From Undaria pinnatifida (lineage: Eukaryota; Sar; Phaeophyceae; Laminariales; Alariaceae): 64,000 nucleotides of DNA. How positions within the stretch are numbered: position 1 is the stretch's first letter; the number at the start of each line of letters is the position of its first letter. The stretch lies in contig JABAKD010000002.1 of NCBI GenBank assembly GCA_012845835.1, positions 7,062,603 through 7,126,602 of the forward strand, given 5' to 3'. The translations under genes were made by a program, and so were the position numbers. Shown in pieces: positions 1 through 9,625 of the stretch. The notes beneath the pieces are model-generated. The model saw only the letters and a program-made list of their open reading frames with translations, did not search any database and had not been told where the DNA came from.

Positions 1-483
1 TACCATGTCGACGAAAGGGGGTGGTTCCCGTCCAACCGCGGTAAGTGAGTTAAATGCGGGGGGAGCTAGAAGTGAATAGGTTAGAAGTACCTGGTAGGTG
101 ATTTAGGCGGCGGGATCAGGGCTGGTTTGCTATTTCTATAATTTATGAACATAAATGTGGAGAGACATAGGGGGGTGGACGTGAGAGAGGGGGGGAGGGT
201 CCTCAACTACTTTGTGTAGTATTTTCTGACTTGGTTAGTCAATCCCAGATAGCCAATGAAAGCTGGTGCTGCGGGTGGTAGATGTGAAGAGGGAGTTGTG
301 GAGAGAAGGGCGCTGGGGATAAGGGGGTTGATCAACTTTATACAGATGTGGTTATTCAAGGCGGGAGTTCGGCCGATGAGAGGCACTCAAGCCATCAAGG
401 AGCGGCATTTGGCTTTTTTGCGCATTCTTGTTTTTGTCTGCTGTTGTGTTTCGTGTCTTGCGTCTGCTGTTATTGTTGTACTG
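1..483. other. No gene recognised; left-edge region
   Basis: Short open frames occur here but none has recognisable protein character. The segment adjoins the LINE fragment that becomes recognisable near 484 and may hold its decayed upstream part, but I cannot show that. Confidence 0.3.
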
Positions 484-774
484 TAGTATATCCCCCCCAT
501 TGGGGAAATATCCAAATATATTGATATTTTACAAGGAGTTGCACAGGGATGTACACTATCACCCAATCTTTTCAAAGTATATATTAATGGCATGATAGTA
601 GCTGTCGAAGCAGCAAAGCAAGGAGTCACGATGAGGGAAGATGCGGTGTCGGGGTTGATGCTTGCGGATGATTACGTGGGGATATCAGAAGCACCCGAAG
701 GATTGCATGAGACAGATAAAGCACTAGAGTGCACTAGGAAATGGAGAGTGACAGAGAACGTGAAAAAATGCGCA

Positions 775-782
775 GTAGTAGC

Positions 783-829
<47 letters not shown>

Positions 830-845
830 TAGTAGTAGTAGTAGC

Positions 846-880
<35 letters not shown>

Positions 881-1139
881 TGGTATTGGTATTGGTAGTG
901 GTAGTGGTAGTGGTAGTGGTAGTGGTAGTGGTAGTGGTAGTGGTAGTGGTAGTGGTAGTGGTAGTGGTAGTGGTAGTGGTAGTGGTAGTGGTAGTGGTAG
1001 TGGTAGTGGTAGTGGTAGTGGTCGTGGTCGTGGTCGTGGTCGTGTAGTGGTAGTGGTAGTGGTAGTGGTAGTGGTAGTTGTAGTGGTAGTTGTAGTGGTA
1101 GTTGTAGTGGTAGTTGTAGTGGTAGTGGTAGTGGTAGTG

Positions 1140-1177
<38 letters not shown>

Positions 1178-1181
1178 CTTC

Positions 1182-1241
<60 letters not shown>

Positions 1242-1243
1242 TG
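775..1243. repeat. (GTA)n/(GTG)n trinucleotide expansion inside the RT frame
   Basis: About 470 bp of GTA and GTG triplets, including a GTAGTG hexanucleotide core (about 895-1020). It lies between the codons of KKCAVV and CNEDKV, which would be adjacent in an intact element. It is open in several frames on both strands (poly-V, poly-S, SG, poly-T, poly-Y), which explains the long low-complexity frames there. Confidence 0.95.
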
Positions 1244-1339
1244 TAACGAAGATAAGGTGACTCCGGTAAATTTCAAATGGAAGTGGGGAGAACATGAACC
1301 ACCGATCGTAGACCAGTATACATACCTTGGCGTAGATAT

Positions 1340-1456
1340 CTCGAAGGACTGCTGTTGGGATGAACACATAGCGAAAGTGGTAGGAAAGGATAAATATGTC
1401 GAAAGACTGCTCTTGGGATGAACACATAGCGAAAGTGGTAGGAAAGGGTAAATCGC
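1340..1456 (+). repeat. 59-bp local tandem duplication within the LINE
   Basis: The stretch reading SKDC(C/S)WDEHIAKVVGK occurs twice in succession (about 1340-1398 and 1399-1456) with only a few differences. The duplication changes the reading frame. Confidence 0.9.
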
Positions 1457-2502
1457 AAATAGGCAAGATGGATGCGATCCTAACAGACCCGCACCTTGAC
1501 ACTAGGATTGAAAGATGTTTTCTGATGAATGTCATTGTATCAAAGTTAGATTATGCAGGAGGAGTATGGGAAGGGAACGCGAAACTCGTAAGCAATTGGA
1601 AACCGTGCGGATTACAGCAGCTAAAAATACACCAAGTAGGACGAGTAATGCAGTATTAAGAGCAGAACTAGGAATATACCCACTTAAAACAAATAGAGAC
1701 GTGAGGAAGTCGAAATGGCAATATAAATTACAGAATATGCCAGAAAAGAAGTTGCCAACCATAGTTGATAGGGCTGTATGGGAGAAGATAACAAAAGGGC
1801 GAGGTGGAAGATGATGGGATAACGTAGTCGAGAAAATATTGAAGGATATAGGGAGGAGACCAAGAAGAGGTACTGCCTATAGAGAAGTTTGGCCGGTACA
1901 AGACAGATGTAAAATAAAGAATAGAAGAAAGGGAACGGCAAGCGCTAAGAAATACGGTGAAAGAGGAGAACCACTTAGAGATACACGGGGGGTTGAGGGA
2001 AGATATTGGAATGATAACGTATCTGCACGATCCAATGGACTACGCGAAAGAGCTGAAACTGCGATTTCGTGTAGGGAACCTGGACCTACCAGAAAGAAGA
2101 GAGAGATATACCAGTAGTCGGGAGGAGGAGGACGTGGCTACAAATATGTGCCCGTGTAGCACAATAGAGAGTAGGACTCACATAGGAGGAGAATGAGAAA
2201 TATACAAGGAGGAACGGGATGCGTTAGAGGAGGAGATGAGGAAACTCGACGTATTTGACATGGAAGAGTTTGGTAGACTAGAGAGCAGCGAGAAAACGAT
2301 TGCTATCCGAGGAGACAGACGGTGGCCGCAGACGGCGAAACAGGACGTGATAGGATAAGCAAACAGTTTATATGTAGTATATGAAAGAAGCGTAATGAGC
2401 GCCCAAACGTTCGAGGTGTCTCTATTAGGCGTAGGAAGGGTGCTCCGTCTCGAAAGGGATGCGTGGTCAATGGTCAAATGACTAAGGCAAGCAACAAATG
2501 AC

Positions 2503-2720
2503 GCCCCCCCCCCCCCCCCCCTCCCGAATTTGTGTATGTATGGGTGTGTGCTAAATTGCGCTTACATGTTTTACGTTGGTACTCTTTCCCTCCAATTTTT
2601 CCCCCCCTCCTGTTTTGTAGTATGTAAGTTCGTTTTAATGTTTTTCGTCTGTTTTACGTTTTGCCCCCCCCCCCCCCCAACCCGCACCCACCACCCCCAC
2701 CCCCCACCGCCCATCCACCC
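2503..2720. repeat. Poly-C and C-rich simple sequence after the LINE
   Basis: A C run of about 19 nt directly follows the LINE 3' end. Further C/CCCCA-rich sequence follows at 2664-2735. No gene is seen from 2520 to 2900. Confidence 0.85.
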
Positions 2721-2909
2721 CCACCCCCGCCTCCCTGGCTTCTTTTTCTGTCATATTTTGCCTTTTTTTCTTTGCAACGCCCTTGCAAGGTGGCGAGCGT
2801 GTTCTCTGTTCGACCTGGAGTAGACGACCCGAAGACCCTCCGAGAGCTCAAGTTCCAAACGGGAGACTACATGGAAGTCGCAATCGCATGATAGTCGCAG
2901 TGAGCACAC

Positions 2910-3235
2910 CAGTATGGACGTGAATGGCAGGACCGTTTTGGTATTCATATTTGCGCGCCAGCGGTCCGTACAACGTAGCGGCCATCGCGCTAATGTAGTA
3001 CTGCTCTGGAAGGGCATTCGAGGGCCGTTTGGTGTTCATTTTGATACTCCAACGGTCCTTAAGATGTTGTCGCTATCGTGCTAGTGAATCTCTGGATGGA
3101 GATGCAAGGACAATGGGTTGTGTGCACGCTGATACTCCGATGGTCCTTACAATGTAGTCGCCATCGTGCTAGTACTTTTATGGATGAAAATGCGAGGACA
3201 ATTTGGTATTGATATGATACGCCGACGGTCTTTGT
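2910..3235 (+). repeat. Degenerate ~88-bp tandem repeat, 3.5 copies
   Basis: Each unit contains a TTTGGT(A/G)TT...GATACTCC..ACGGTCC block followed by GCCATCGTGCTAGT and a GGATGGAGATG-like segment. Units start near 2920, 3010, 3100 and 3185. No coding content. Confidence 0.8.
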
Positions 3236-4140
3236 CAAACCGTCGAAAATTGGTTATTGTTTCCATCGGCTCTTAGTTGCCACGGACGGCTGTGAATGTC
3301 ACAGAAGGGGGGGGGGGGGAGGGGGGGCGTTCGAGCCGATTGGGTGCCGTTGCAGATCGCTCGGAGATGGCTGTCCTATAGGTCGTCTGGCTTGTGTGAT
3401 GATTACCGTTCTCAGGTAGTTCGATGGTTTTTGTCCTCGTGGTTGTGTGCTTGTTGCTGTTCTGGAACGGTTTTTGATTGTTATTGACTGTCCTCCAGTT
3501 GTCTGACGGTGATCATCCTCATAAAGATGATGGTCTTTCGAGGCTCGCGCGGAGTTTTTTCTCTTGTTTCGGGGCGGGGTGGTGGTTATCGACTGGCTGG
3601 CCCATTGGTCGAACTCGCACGCACAGATCGTCTTGCGATGAATAACCCCAGAGAGGTGACTGCCTTTGTACCGAACTTCTCCATGAGGGGGGGGGAGATC
3701 TTGTTGGCTGCCTGGCTTCTCCTCCGATCGATTTCGCTCGGGCATTGTCGTAGCCGTGTGTTGGATGGGTATGTCGGGGCAAGTACAGGAGGGGTCGCGG
3801 TCTCTTCGTTCTCTCGGCTACCGCTGCAGCTTTTGCTCAACCCACGGTGTGTTTGTGCTTGGAGAAGCCATGCGGGAAAAAAAGGTGCTTTGTTTGCTCC
3901 TTGTTTTTCGTTGTTTGCTTTTCGTTGTTTGTTTTTCGTAGTTTTTGTTTTTCTACTTGTTTTCTTTTTCTTCTCGTCTTTTCTTCGTGCGATTCAAGCG
4001 GTGCGGATAAAACAGGTAGTTAGGCCCTTTCTTATCAGGTCGCCAGGTGGAACTTTAATTGTTTCTCCTAAGGTTGACGACCCTTGTCTTTTCTCTTTTA
4101 TCCCTTCATCCCTCCCCCTCTCGTTTCGTCGACTAAGAAA
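3236..4140. other. No gene recognised; G-rich tract and T-rich stretch
   Basis: Contains a G-rich run at 3306-3328 and a T-rich segment at 3895-3985. A 264-codon frame (3509-4303) runs through it into a dispersed repeat; its composition is not protein-like. Confidence 0.4.
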
Positions 4141-4146
4141 GCCATT

Positions 4147-4382
4147 CGAAGCTGTCATCCATACGCAAGAAAGTACGCACAAGGTGCGGAAATTCGCCTC
4201 ACGCATGGCTCTTCGTAGGATGCAGCTCACCCTTTATGCGACTCACCGAACACCTCACGGCGCGCTTTGCGCGTGGAGCACGCGATTCCTGTCTGATCGG
4301 TGAAAATCCGACGTGCTCCGTCTCGCCATTTGTATCATAGGGATGCGAGGGTCTATGGTCACACGACTACGGCTGTGCATGG
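4147..4382 (+). repeat. Dispersed repeat family R1, copy 1
   Basis: Begins GAAGCTGTCATCCATA and ends ACTACGGC.(A/G)TGCATG. It is alignable with 19648-19857 (plus) and about 63465-63675 (minus). Shared landmarks are GGATGCAGCTCACCCTT, GAACACCTCACGG, CCGACGTGCTCCGTC and GGGATGCGAGGGTCTATGG. It has no coding capacity and is probably a short non-autonomous element. Confidence 0.85.
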
Positions 4383-4544
4383 AATTTTGTACACCCCCAT
4401 GTGAGCTCGTTCTCCTTGTTCCTCACCGACACGAAGGAAAATATATCTATACAAACTCCCCACCCCAACATAAAACGACCATTGACAGTAGAGGCCCATT
4501 CTACCTTCGGGGGATATATATATATATATATTCAGCAGCGGGCT

Positions 4545-4800
4545 GTTTCTACGATAGCCCCCCCAAAAACCAGCGATTTTCTTTCTCGAACGTTTCACGG
4601 CTGCTCGACACGAGGAAGGATGATATGAAAAATAAAATATATTCATATGTTTTCTTGTTTGCAAAGGACTGTGGAACGATGACGTCGGGGAGTGCAAGGG
4701 GCACCGTATTTCAGGAGGTACGGCCGAGAGCTGTTTTTCAAAACCGGCGATTTCGTTAAAGAAATGTTGGGGGGGGCTACCGCAGTAAGACTCAGCGCTC
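4545..4800 (-). mobile_element. MITE-like element, family M1, copy 1
   Basis: Bounded by TTCTACGATAGCCCC on the left and its near inverted complement GGGGGGGCTACCGCAGTAAGA on the right. The interior shares AAAACCGGCGATTTCGTTAA and a CGAGGAAGGATG segment with copies at 14165-14430 and 31305-31535. Size is about 255 bp, with no ORF. Terminal inverted repeats with a conserved non-coding core are the MITE pattern. Confidence 0.8.
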
Positions 4801-5160
4801 GGGGTCGCCCGCACGAGTGACGCTGATGTTCTTTTGCGGCCTTAAGCTTTGCTGTTGTTTCAATTTTGCGACGTGAATTGCGCAATGGAATGTCTGGCTA
4901 CGCTGCGCCAAGGAAATCGTCCATTAATAAAGTGTTTTGGTCTGTTCGCGCTATCGCTATATCGCGAGAACCGAAGGACACGCCAGCTAGCGCTGGGTTG
5001 CGAACGCAATTGCGAGTAAAATCGACACACGACGCGAATGAAAACACGCGGAAAGCGTAGTGAGCTTGAGCTTTGTTTTCCCCCATCCGCCGCCGGAGCA
5101 TAAAAAAAAAAAAAACTTTGGTCGAGGTGAGGTCCACGGAGTCATTCGTGCGAGAGGCTC
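4780..5160 (+). repeat. Dispersed repeat family R2, copy 1
   Basis: Landmarks: GGGTCGC(C/T)CGCACGA, AATTTTGCGA, CAATGGAATG and GCTACGCTGCGCCAAGGAA. It is alignable with 10800-10985 and 28650-28830. A near-palindromic TCGCGCGAGTGA motif recurs at 5670, 28665 and 29105. Confidence 0.7.
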
Positions 5161-5199
5161 GAACCCGGCGATAACTGTATTAACAATCCCCGATCAAGG

Positions 5200-5650
5200 C
5201 TACGATAGGGTGGTCACTATTTGATCAAGGCTACGGTAGGGGGGTACCCCCAATTTTCACTCCCAGGCCAAGAGATCAAGGCTAAGGTAGGGGGTACCCC
5301 CAATTTTCCCTCCCTGTTCAAAGCCAAAAAATGGTATACCTCTTAGATCAAGGCTACGGTGGGGGGTTACCTCCAATTTTCACTCCCGGGTCAAAGCCAA
5401 AAAAGGGTATACCTCTTAGATCAAGGCTACAGTAGGGGGGTACCCCCAATTTTCACTCCCGGGTCAAAGCCAAAAAAGGGTATACCTCTTAGATCAAGGC
5501 TACGGTAGGGGGGTACCCCCAATTTTCACTCCCGGTTAAAAAAGGGTATAAAAAAGCCAAAAAAGGGTATACCTCTAGTACTATTCCTTTTTTGGCTTTG
5601 ACCCGGGAGTGAAAATTGGGGGTACCTCCCTACCGTAGCCTTGCTCAATT
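5200..5650. repeat. 73-bp tandem repeat array ending in an inverted copy
   Basis: About five copies of a 73-bp unit: AGATCAAGGCTACGGTAGG, GGTACCCCCAATTTTCACTCC, then AAAAAAGGGTATACCTCTT. At about 5580-5645 one unit lies in inverted orientation, so the last direct unit and this copy could form a long hairpin. Single diverged units lie near 11010-11040, 18955-19000, 28845-28910 and 41205-41260. Confidence 0.9.
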
Positions 5651-5759
5651 ATTGTTGTGCGCAGTGGCTCGGGATCGCTCGCGCGAGTGACCCCCCTGCT
5701 GCTTTGCGGTATTAAGCTTTTTCGTTCTCTTGACGCGTTCTACAATAGAGGCGAACCAC

Positions 5760-6015
5760 TTTTTTTCTGAGGCTCCTCAATTCGGGAGCTTCATGGACTC
5801 TCCCCCCCCAAAAAAACGATTCTGTATGGACAAAAATAAAACTGCTACATACTACCCCGGATGAAAAATCCCATGGCCTCGAGGTACATAAACGAGAAAA
5901 GCGCACGAAGAAAAAATGGCCTACTATTTTTTTTTTTTCCCACGAGTTCGGGTTAAGGAGCCTCGTCATTCAGAAAACATTTCGGACGAAAAGTGCTACC
6001 GGCTACCTCTGTTGT
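5760..6015 (+). repeat. Dispersed repeat family R3, copy 1
   Basis: Landmarks: GAGGCTCCTCAATT near the start, GGGTTAAGGAGCC..GTC.TTCAGAAA near 5950, and a GTGCTACC..CTACCTCTG end. Related copies lie near 8695-8882, 14440-14650, 29160-29235, 31125-31290, 37370-37625, 43240-43325, 62005-62090, 62440-62515 and 62750-62825. Confidence 0.75.
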
Positions 6016-6171
6016 AGTTTAGATAGGCGAACCCGCAACGGAATGGTAAGCAGGGCCGCGCCTGAAAAGTTGGCTTGAAAAAAAAAAAAGAAAGTCAGTG
6101 AGGTACGGAGTCACTCTTTCTTGCGAGTGGCTCAAACCGGTGGTGGTGAAAGAAAGGGTACCCCCCCTGTT

Positions 6172-6435
6172 GAGGTACGGTCTTGAAAGGCCTGCAATGA
6201 GGTGATTTGATACGTGCAGTTGACGGCTTTCGCATGATATATTGGCGTTATCTATTGGGGGTAGTCGGGAAATGAAACCGAGGCATGCGCCTCGCGTTGT
6301 CAGTTGTTGCTATCCGGGGCTCTGTGGAAAAAAAAAAAAAACTGTTTCTCTACTACGGCTAAGAAAGTGAGTGCTCACCGAGAACCTGCTCAATAGGCGG
6401 ACCTGCAGGGGACACTCTGTGTCCCCACCCGAACA
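6172..6435 (+). repeat. Dispersed repeat family R4, copy 1
   Basis: Alignable along its length with the reverse complement of 30843-31110. Shared landmarks are GGCCTGCAAT, TTGGCGTTATCTATT, GAAACCGAGGCATGCGCCTCG and GACCTGCAGGGGAC.CTCTGTG. No ORF. Confidence 0.85.
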
Positions 6436-6439
6436 ACTT

Positions 6440-7050
6440 GAGACCCCCCCATCGTACCCTTTGTCCTCCCCTACCTGCCGTGACCTGGTCAGTAGCTGAA
6501 AATTCGTCTGGGCGGGCGAGGCGTTACGTGTCAGGGTACTTCCGCGGTGTTTTTTTCCCCCGTGTTAGTTTTCGCAGCAAGCAGTTTGCTCCACGTTTTC
6601 AACTTAAGACCCCCCCCTCCCCCCCCCCCGTAATTTCGTGCCATCCCGTAATTTCGTCCCATCCGCATACCGAGGGGGAAGCAACCAAGCTTGTATATAC
6701 TATCATAGACAAGTAAGTGCTGCTGCCGGCTGCGCGACTGCGGCCAAGCGCCTGCACGAGCAAAGCTGTGTTCGCTTGTTCGCTTCCGGCCAAAACAAAA
6801 ATAAATCGTCTGATTACCTATAGATACTCCCTACTGGTAGACTGTGTATTCCCCAGTTTATGCTGTATGTAGTGCATTGTGCAGTTTACTGGGGTCTCCA
6901 AAAGTAAAACTATTTTGGTTGTCATTCTTCTATCATATGGTTGATATTTAGTTTATTTAAAAAAAAAAACTCAAGCATGACTCTGGAAAGAGAAACTTTT
7001 ATACACTCCGCGGCCGATGATGAGTTGGGGTGCTCGGTCATGACCAAAGC
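6440..7050. other. No gene recognised
   Basis: Contains C-rich patches (6605-6630) and an A-rich run near 6960. No recognisable protein or RNA signal. Confidence 0.4.
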
Positions 7051-7054
7051 CCTT

Positions 7055-8345
7055 TAGGCAGAGCGAATATACTGCTGTCGCTGCTGCTGAGGGGAGTGAG
7101 TGTCGACATGGACCCCAGGCTGTTTTTTCGAACATCCTGGTAGACAAAGCTAACATACTGCTGCCGGTGCTGCTGGCTAGAGTGACGGTATGAGTGTGAA
7201 GGTTGTTTTTTCGAGCACCCGGTAGACATGAACACATACTGCGGCCGCTGCTGCTGAGTAGAGTGTCGGTATGGATGGGCAGGTTGCTTGCCTCCGGCGG
7301 TTATCTTCTTGTAGCGTGCAACGAGACACAAACAAGGCAAATTGACGCCTCTACTACTGCTGGAAAACCGTTTTTTTAAGACAACATTACTTGGAATTAG
7401 TATAGTAAGGGGTTTTATGGCTCTCAAGGGGTTAATCTCTGCGGGACTCCTCAGAGCCAAAAAATGGGCAGTAATACAATTGACGTGATTGCAACGTCAG
7501 CCATTCGAAGGAAAGCGGGCTGCTTGGACATGCGGCCATACATTTCGTGTCCGAACTACATTAGACCAGCAAGATGCACGACATGGGCCCATTCGTACTG
7601 CTGCGCACTGATGGAAAGGGTGGATGACATTGCAGTGGCCATGCCTTTGGTCGCTATAGCCGGGCTCCACAAGGGTTAGTCTAAGGGTCGTTCCTATCGA
7701 AAGCAAAAAAAATGGATACGAAATTCGCGATGAAACAAACACGATTAGAGACGAACGGAAATTAGCGTTACAGAATGTCACGCTTCGAAGCAACTATCTA
7801 TGCTGCTGCCGCTGCTGTGGAATGGTGTCGGCATGGACAGGAGGCTGTTTGCCCGCGGCGGTCCCCTTCTTGTGGCGTGTACAACCGGGACATAGTCTAC
7901 TGCTGCCTAAGGGTAATTCTCAACGAACGCAAACAAATCAAGGGTGGCGACGAAAGAAAACACGATTCGTGACAAACGAAAATTGGCGTTACGGTATGTA
8001 TGTCACGTTACGGAGCTAGCTGCTGATTAAAGTGTCAGCACGGGCAGGTATTTTGCCCCCCATCTCGATCATCTTCTTGCCTGCGTGCAACGGCACGAAA
8101 CACTCCGTAAGGGTGATTCCTATCGTAAAGTTATTGTTTCGTCACGTTTCAACGCAAGTGTATTGCTGCCGCTGCTGCTGGGTGAAGGTAATGGACAGTT
8201 TGTTTGCGAACACTCTAAACACCCTCTAGACAAAAGCAAAAGCGTACTGGTGGTGGTGGTGGTGGTGAGTGATGTGTCGTCGCGGGCAGGGGTTGTTTGC
8301 CTATCTATGGTGACCATCTTGTTGTAGCGTGCAGCGAGGACATGG
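7055..8345. repeat. Decayed tandem repeat region (~85-bp unit with CTGCTGC(C/T)GCTGCTG core)
   Basis: Units carrying ATACTGCTG.CG.TGCTGCTG, then GAGTG.CGGTATGG, then a GGTTGTTTG/TTCGAG and TCTTGTAGCGTGCAACGA segment recur near 7070, 7155, 7235, 7800, 8025, 8165 and 8275. They become more diverged and spaced towards the right. No coding exon is recognised. Confidence 0.7.
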
Positions 8346-8694
8346 CGCTTCCTAAGGGTCATCCCTAACGAACGCAAACAGTAAAACCATGATAAGTTCG
8401 TCACAAAAAAACAACCACGATTCGGGACACATTTTCGAAACAAAAAAAATGAGAGATACGATTCTTAAATAACAATCGCGATTGGTGACAAATGCAAATT
8501 GGCGATGTTGTGTCACGCTTTCTAAAGAAAACATCAAGGTATGTTCTGTCGCGAATCATGATATCAATTTTTCGTTGTCAGCCCAACACATGAATATTAT
8601 AAATGTCTCATGTTGAAAATGCTCCGACACTTGACCTCGGAACGGTACACTCACCTCGGACATACGTTACAGTAGAAGCACGCCGTTTTTCTTT

Positions 8695-8882
8695 CCGTCT
8701 GGGGTGCCTCGCTTGAGGAGCCCTTTCCCCGACAAATAAAATACATGGCCTAGGTATACCTAAATATGGCAATATTATATTGCAAAACAAGAACAGCTAC
8801 TCCGACGATAATGGGTTAAGGAGGCCTGTCCTTCAGAAATACAGTAGTATAGAAGTGATACTTCTATCGTAGCACGCTTCGC
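8695..8882 (+). repeat. Dispersed repeat family R3, copy 2
   Basis: Shares GCAAAACAAGAACAGCT, GGGTTAAGGAGGCCTGTC.TTCAGAAA and an ATCGTAGCACGC end with the other R3 copies. Confidence 0.7.
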
Positions 8883-9557
8883 TTCCTCTACCTTATTCGG
8901 GCGCCAAACCACAGCGAAAAACGCTCTAAAGGACAAGCATCGTAACTCAACAAGTCGGCGTGTAAGATTGGAACGCTCTGATACTTGAGCAAGGAACACT
9001 AGGTTGGCCGGCTGACCGGCTGGTTGGTCCTTCCTTGAATGGGTACGGCCCCGGCAAGCATGTCTTAGATCTTGCTGATCAAGTAAATCAGAACTACGTC
9101 TGCCCCGAAATATGTAGATAGTGACACAAGCATCTGATCGGATCTGTCCGATCTACCGAACGATTATTGTCCGTGCTTGGTGGGCGAGAGCAACGCCCCC
9201 TTCGACTCCTGGTATACAAGCTTTCCGCGGAGGTATCTGAACAAAACGAACACGAACCAGTGTGCGCGGGAGGGAGGGCGTGGCAGGGGGATAGGGTGAG
9301 GTGAAAAGGAGCACATCGAAATCACGGTTATCCATCGATGCTCTATCTATGAGTGGAAAAAAACAATTCGGGGATAATTTAAATCCACCCCTCTCCACTT
9401 GTAACGCCCCCCTAGTAGCAACCCCCCCACCCCACCCCTCCCCATCCCCCCGCCCAGCCCAGCCCCCCCAGCTCCTCCATCTCCCAAGCCCCTCCCCCGC
9501 CTCCACCCCGCAAGCCCCCCCCCAGCCCCCCCCGCAGCCAGCCTTTCAATGCTTCAC

Positions 9558-9625
9558 CTGACCCCCCCCTCTTTAATCTGACTGGCGCTACCTACCCCTC
9601 CGTTTCATCAATATCGCCCAGCTAA
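9558..9625 (-). pseudogene. Decayed copy of the 3' end of coiled-coil exon 5 with its donor
   Basis: The plus strand reads CACCTGACCCCCCCCTCTTTAATCTG..., alignable with the end of exon 5 at 10413-10475 including the splice donor and the CCTTCCGTTTTCATC segment upstream. Offset is 855 bp, of which about 630 bp is the LINE fragment inserted between the copies, leaving about 225 bp of original spacing. Confidence 0.7.

Larger units (their letters stand above)
484..2520 (+). mobile_element. LINE-type non-LTR retrotransposon fragment (reverse transcriptase C-terminal half to 3' end), broken
   Basis: Frames read a reverse-transcriptase palm: a QGCTLSPNLF block (about 535-575) and the catalytic LADD box (about 660-671), the usual [FYL]xDD position. 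Thumb and connector sequence follows (YTYLGVDISKD near 1318-1350, then MDAILTDPHLDTRI near 1468). The C-terminal part is CPC...ESRTHI (2150-2190), a likely zinc-binding C-x-C...H motif of LINE C-termini. The upstream RT fingers and any endonuclease are absent, so the copy is 5'-truncated. The frame is destroyed by a GTA/GTG expansion (775-1243), a 59-bp tandem duplication (about 1340-1456) and several frameshifts and stops. It ends AGCAACAAATGA and then a poly-C run. No function remains. Family assignment is from motifs only. Confidence 0.85.

Noticed and set aside
672-1535. 287-codon and other long frames over the triplet repeat
   Set aside because: Created by the GTA/GTG array; poly-Y/poly-T/poly-S/poly-V content, with real RT sequence only at the edges in another frame.
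3509-4303. 264-codon plus-strand frame
   Set aside because: Runs from unique T-rich sequence into an R1 repeat copy; no domain, no splice context, composition not protein-like.
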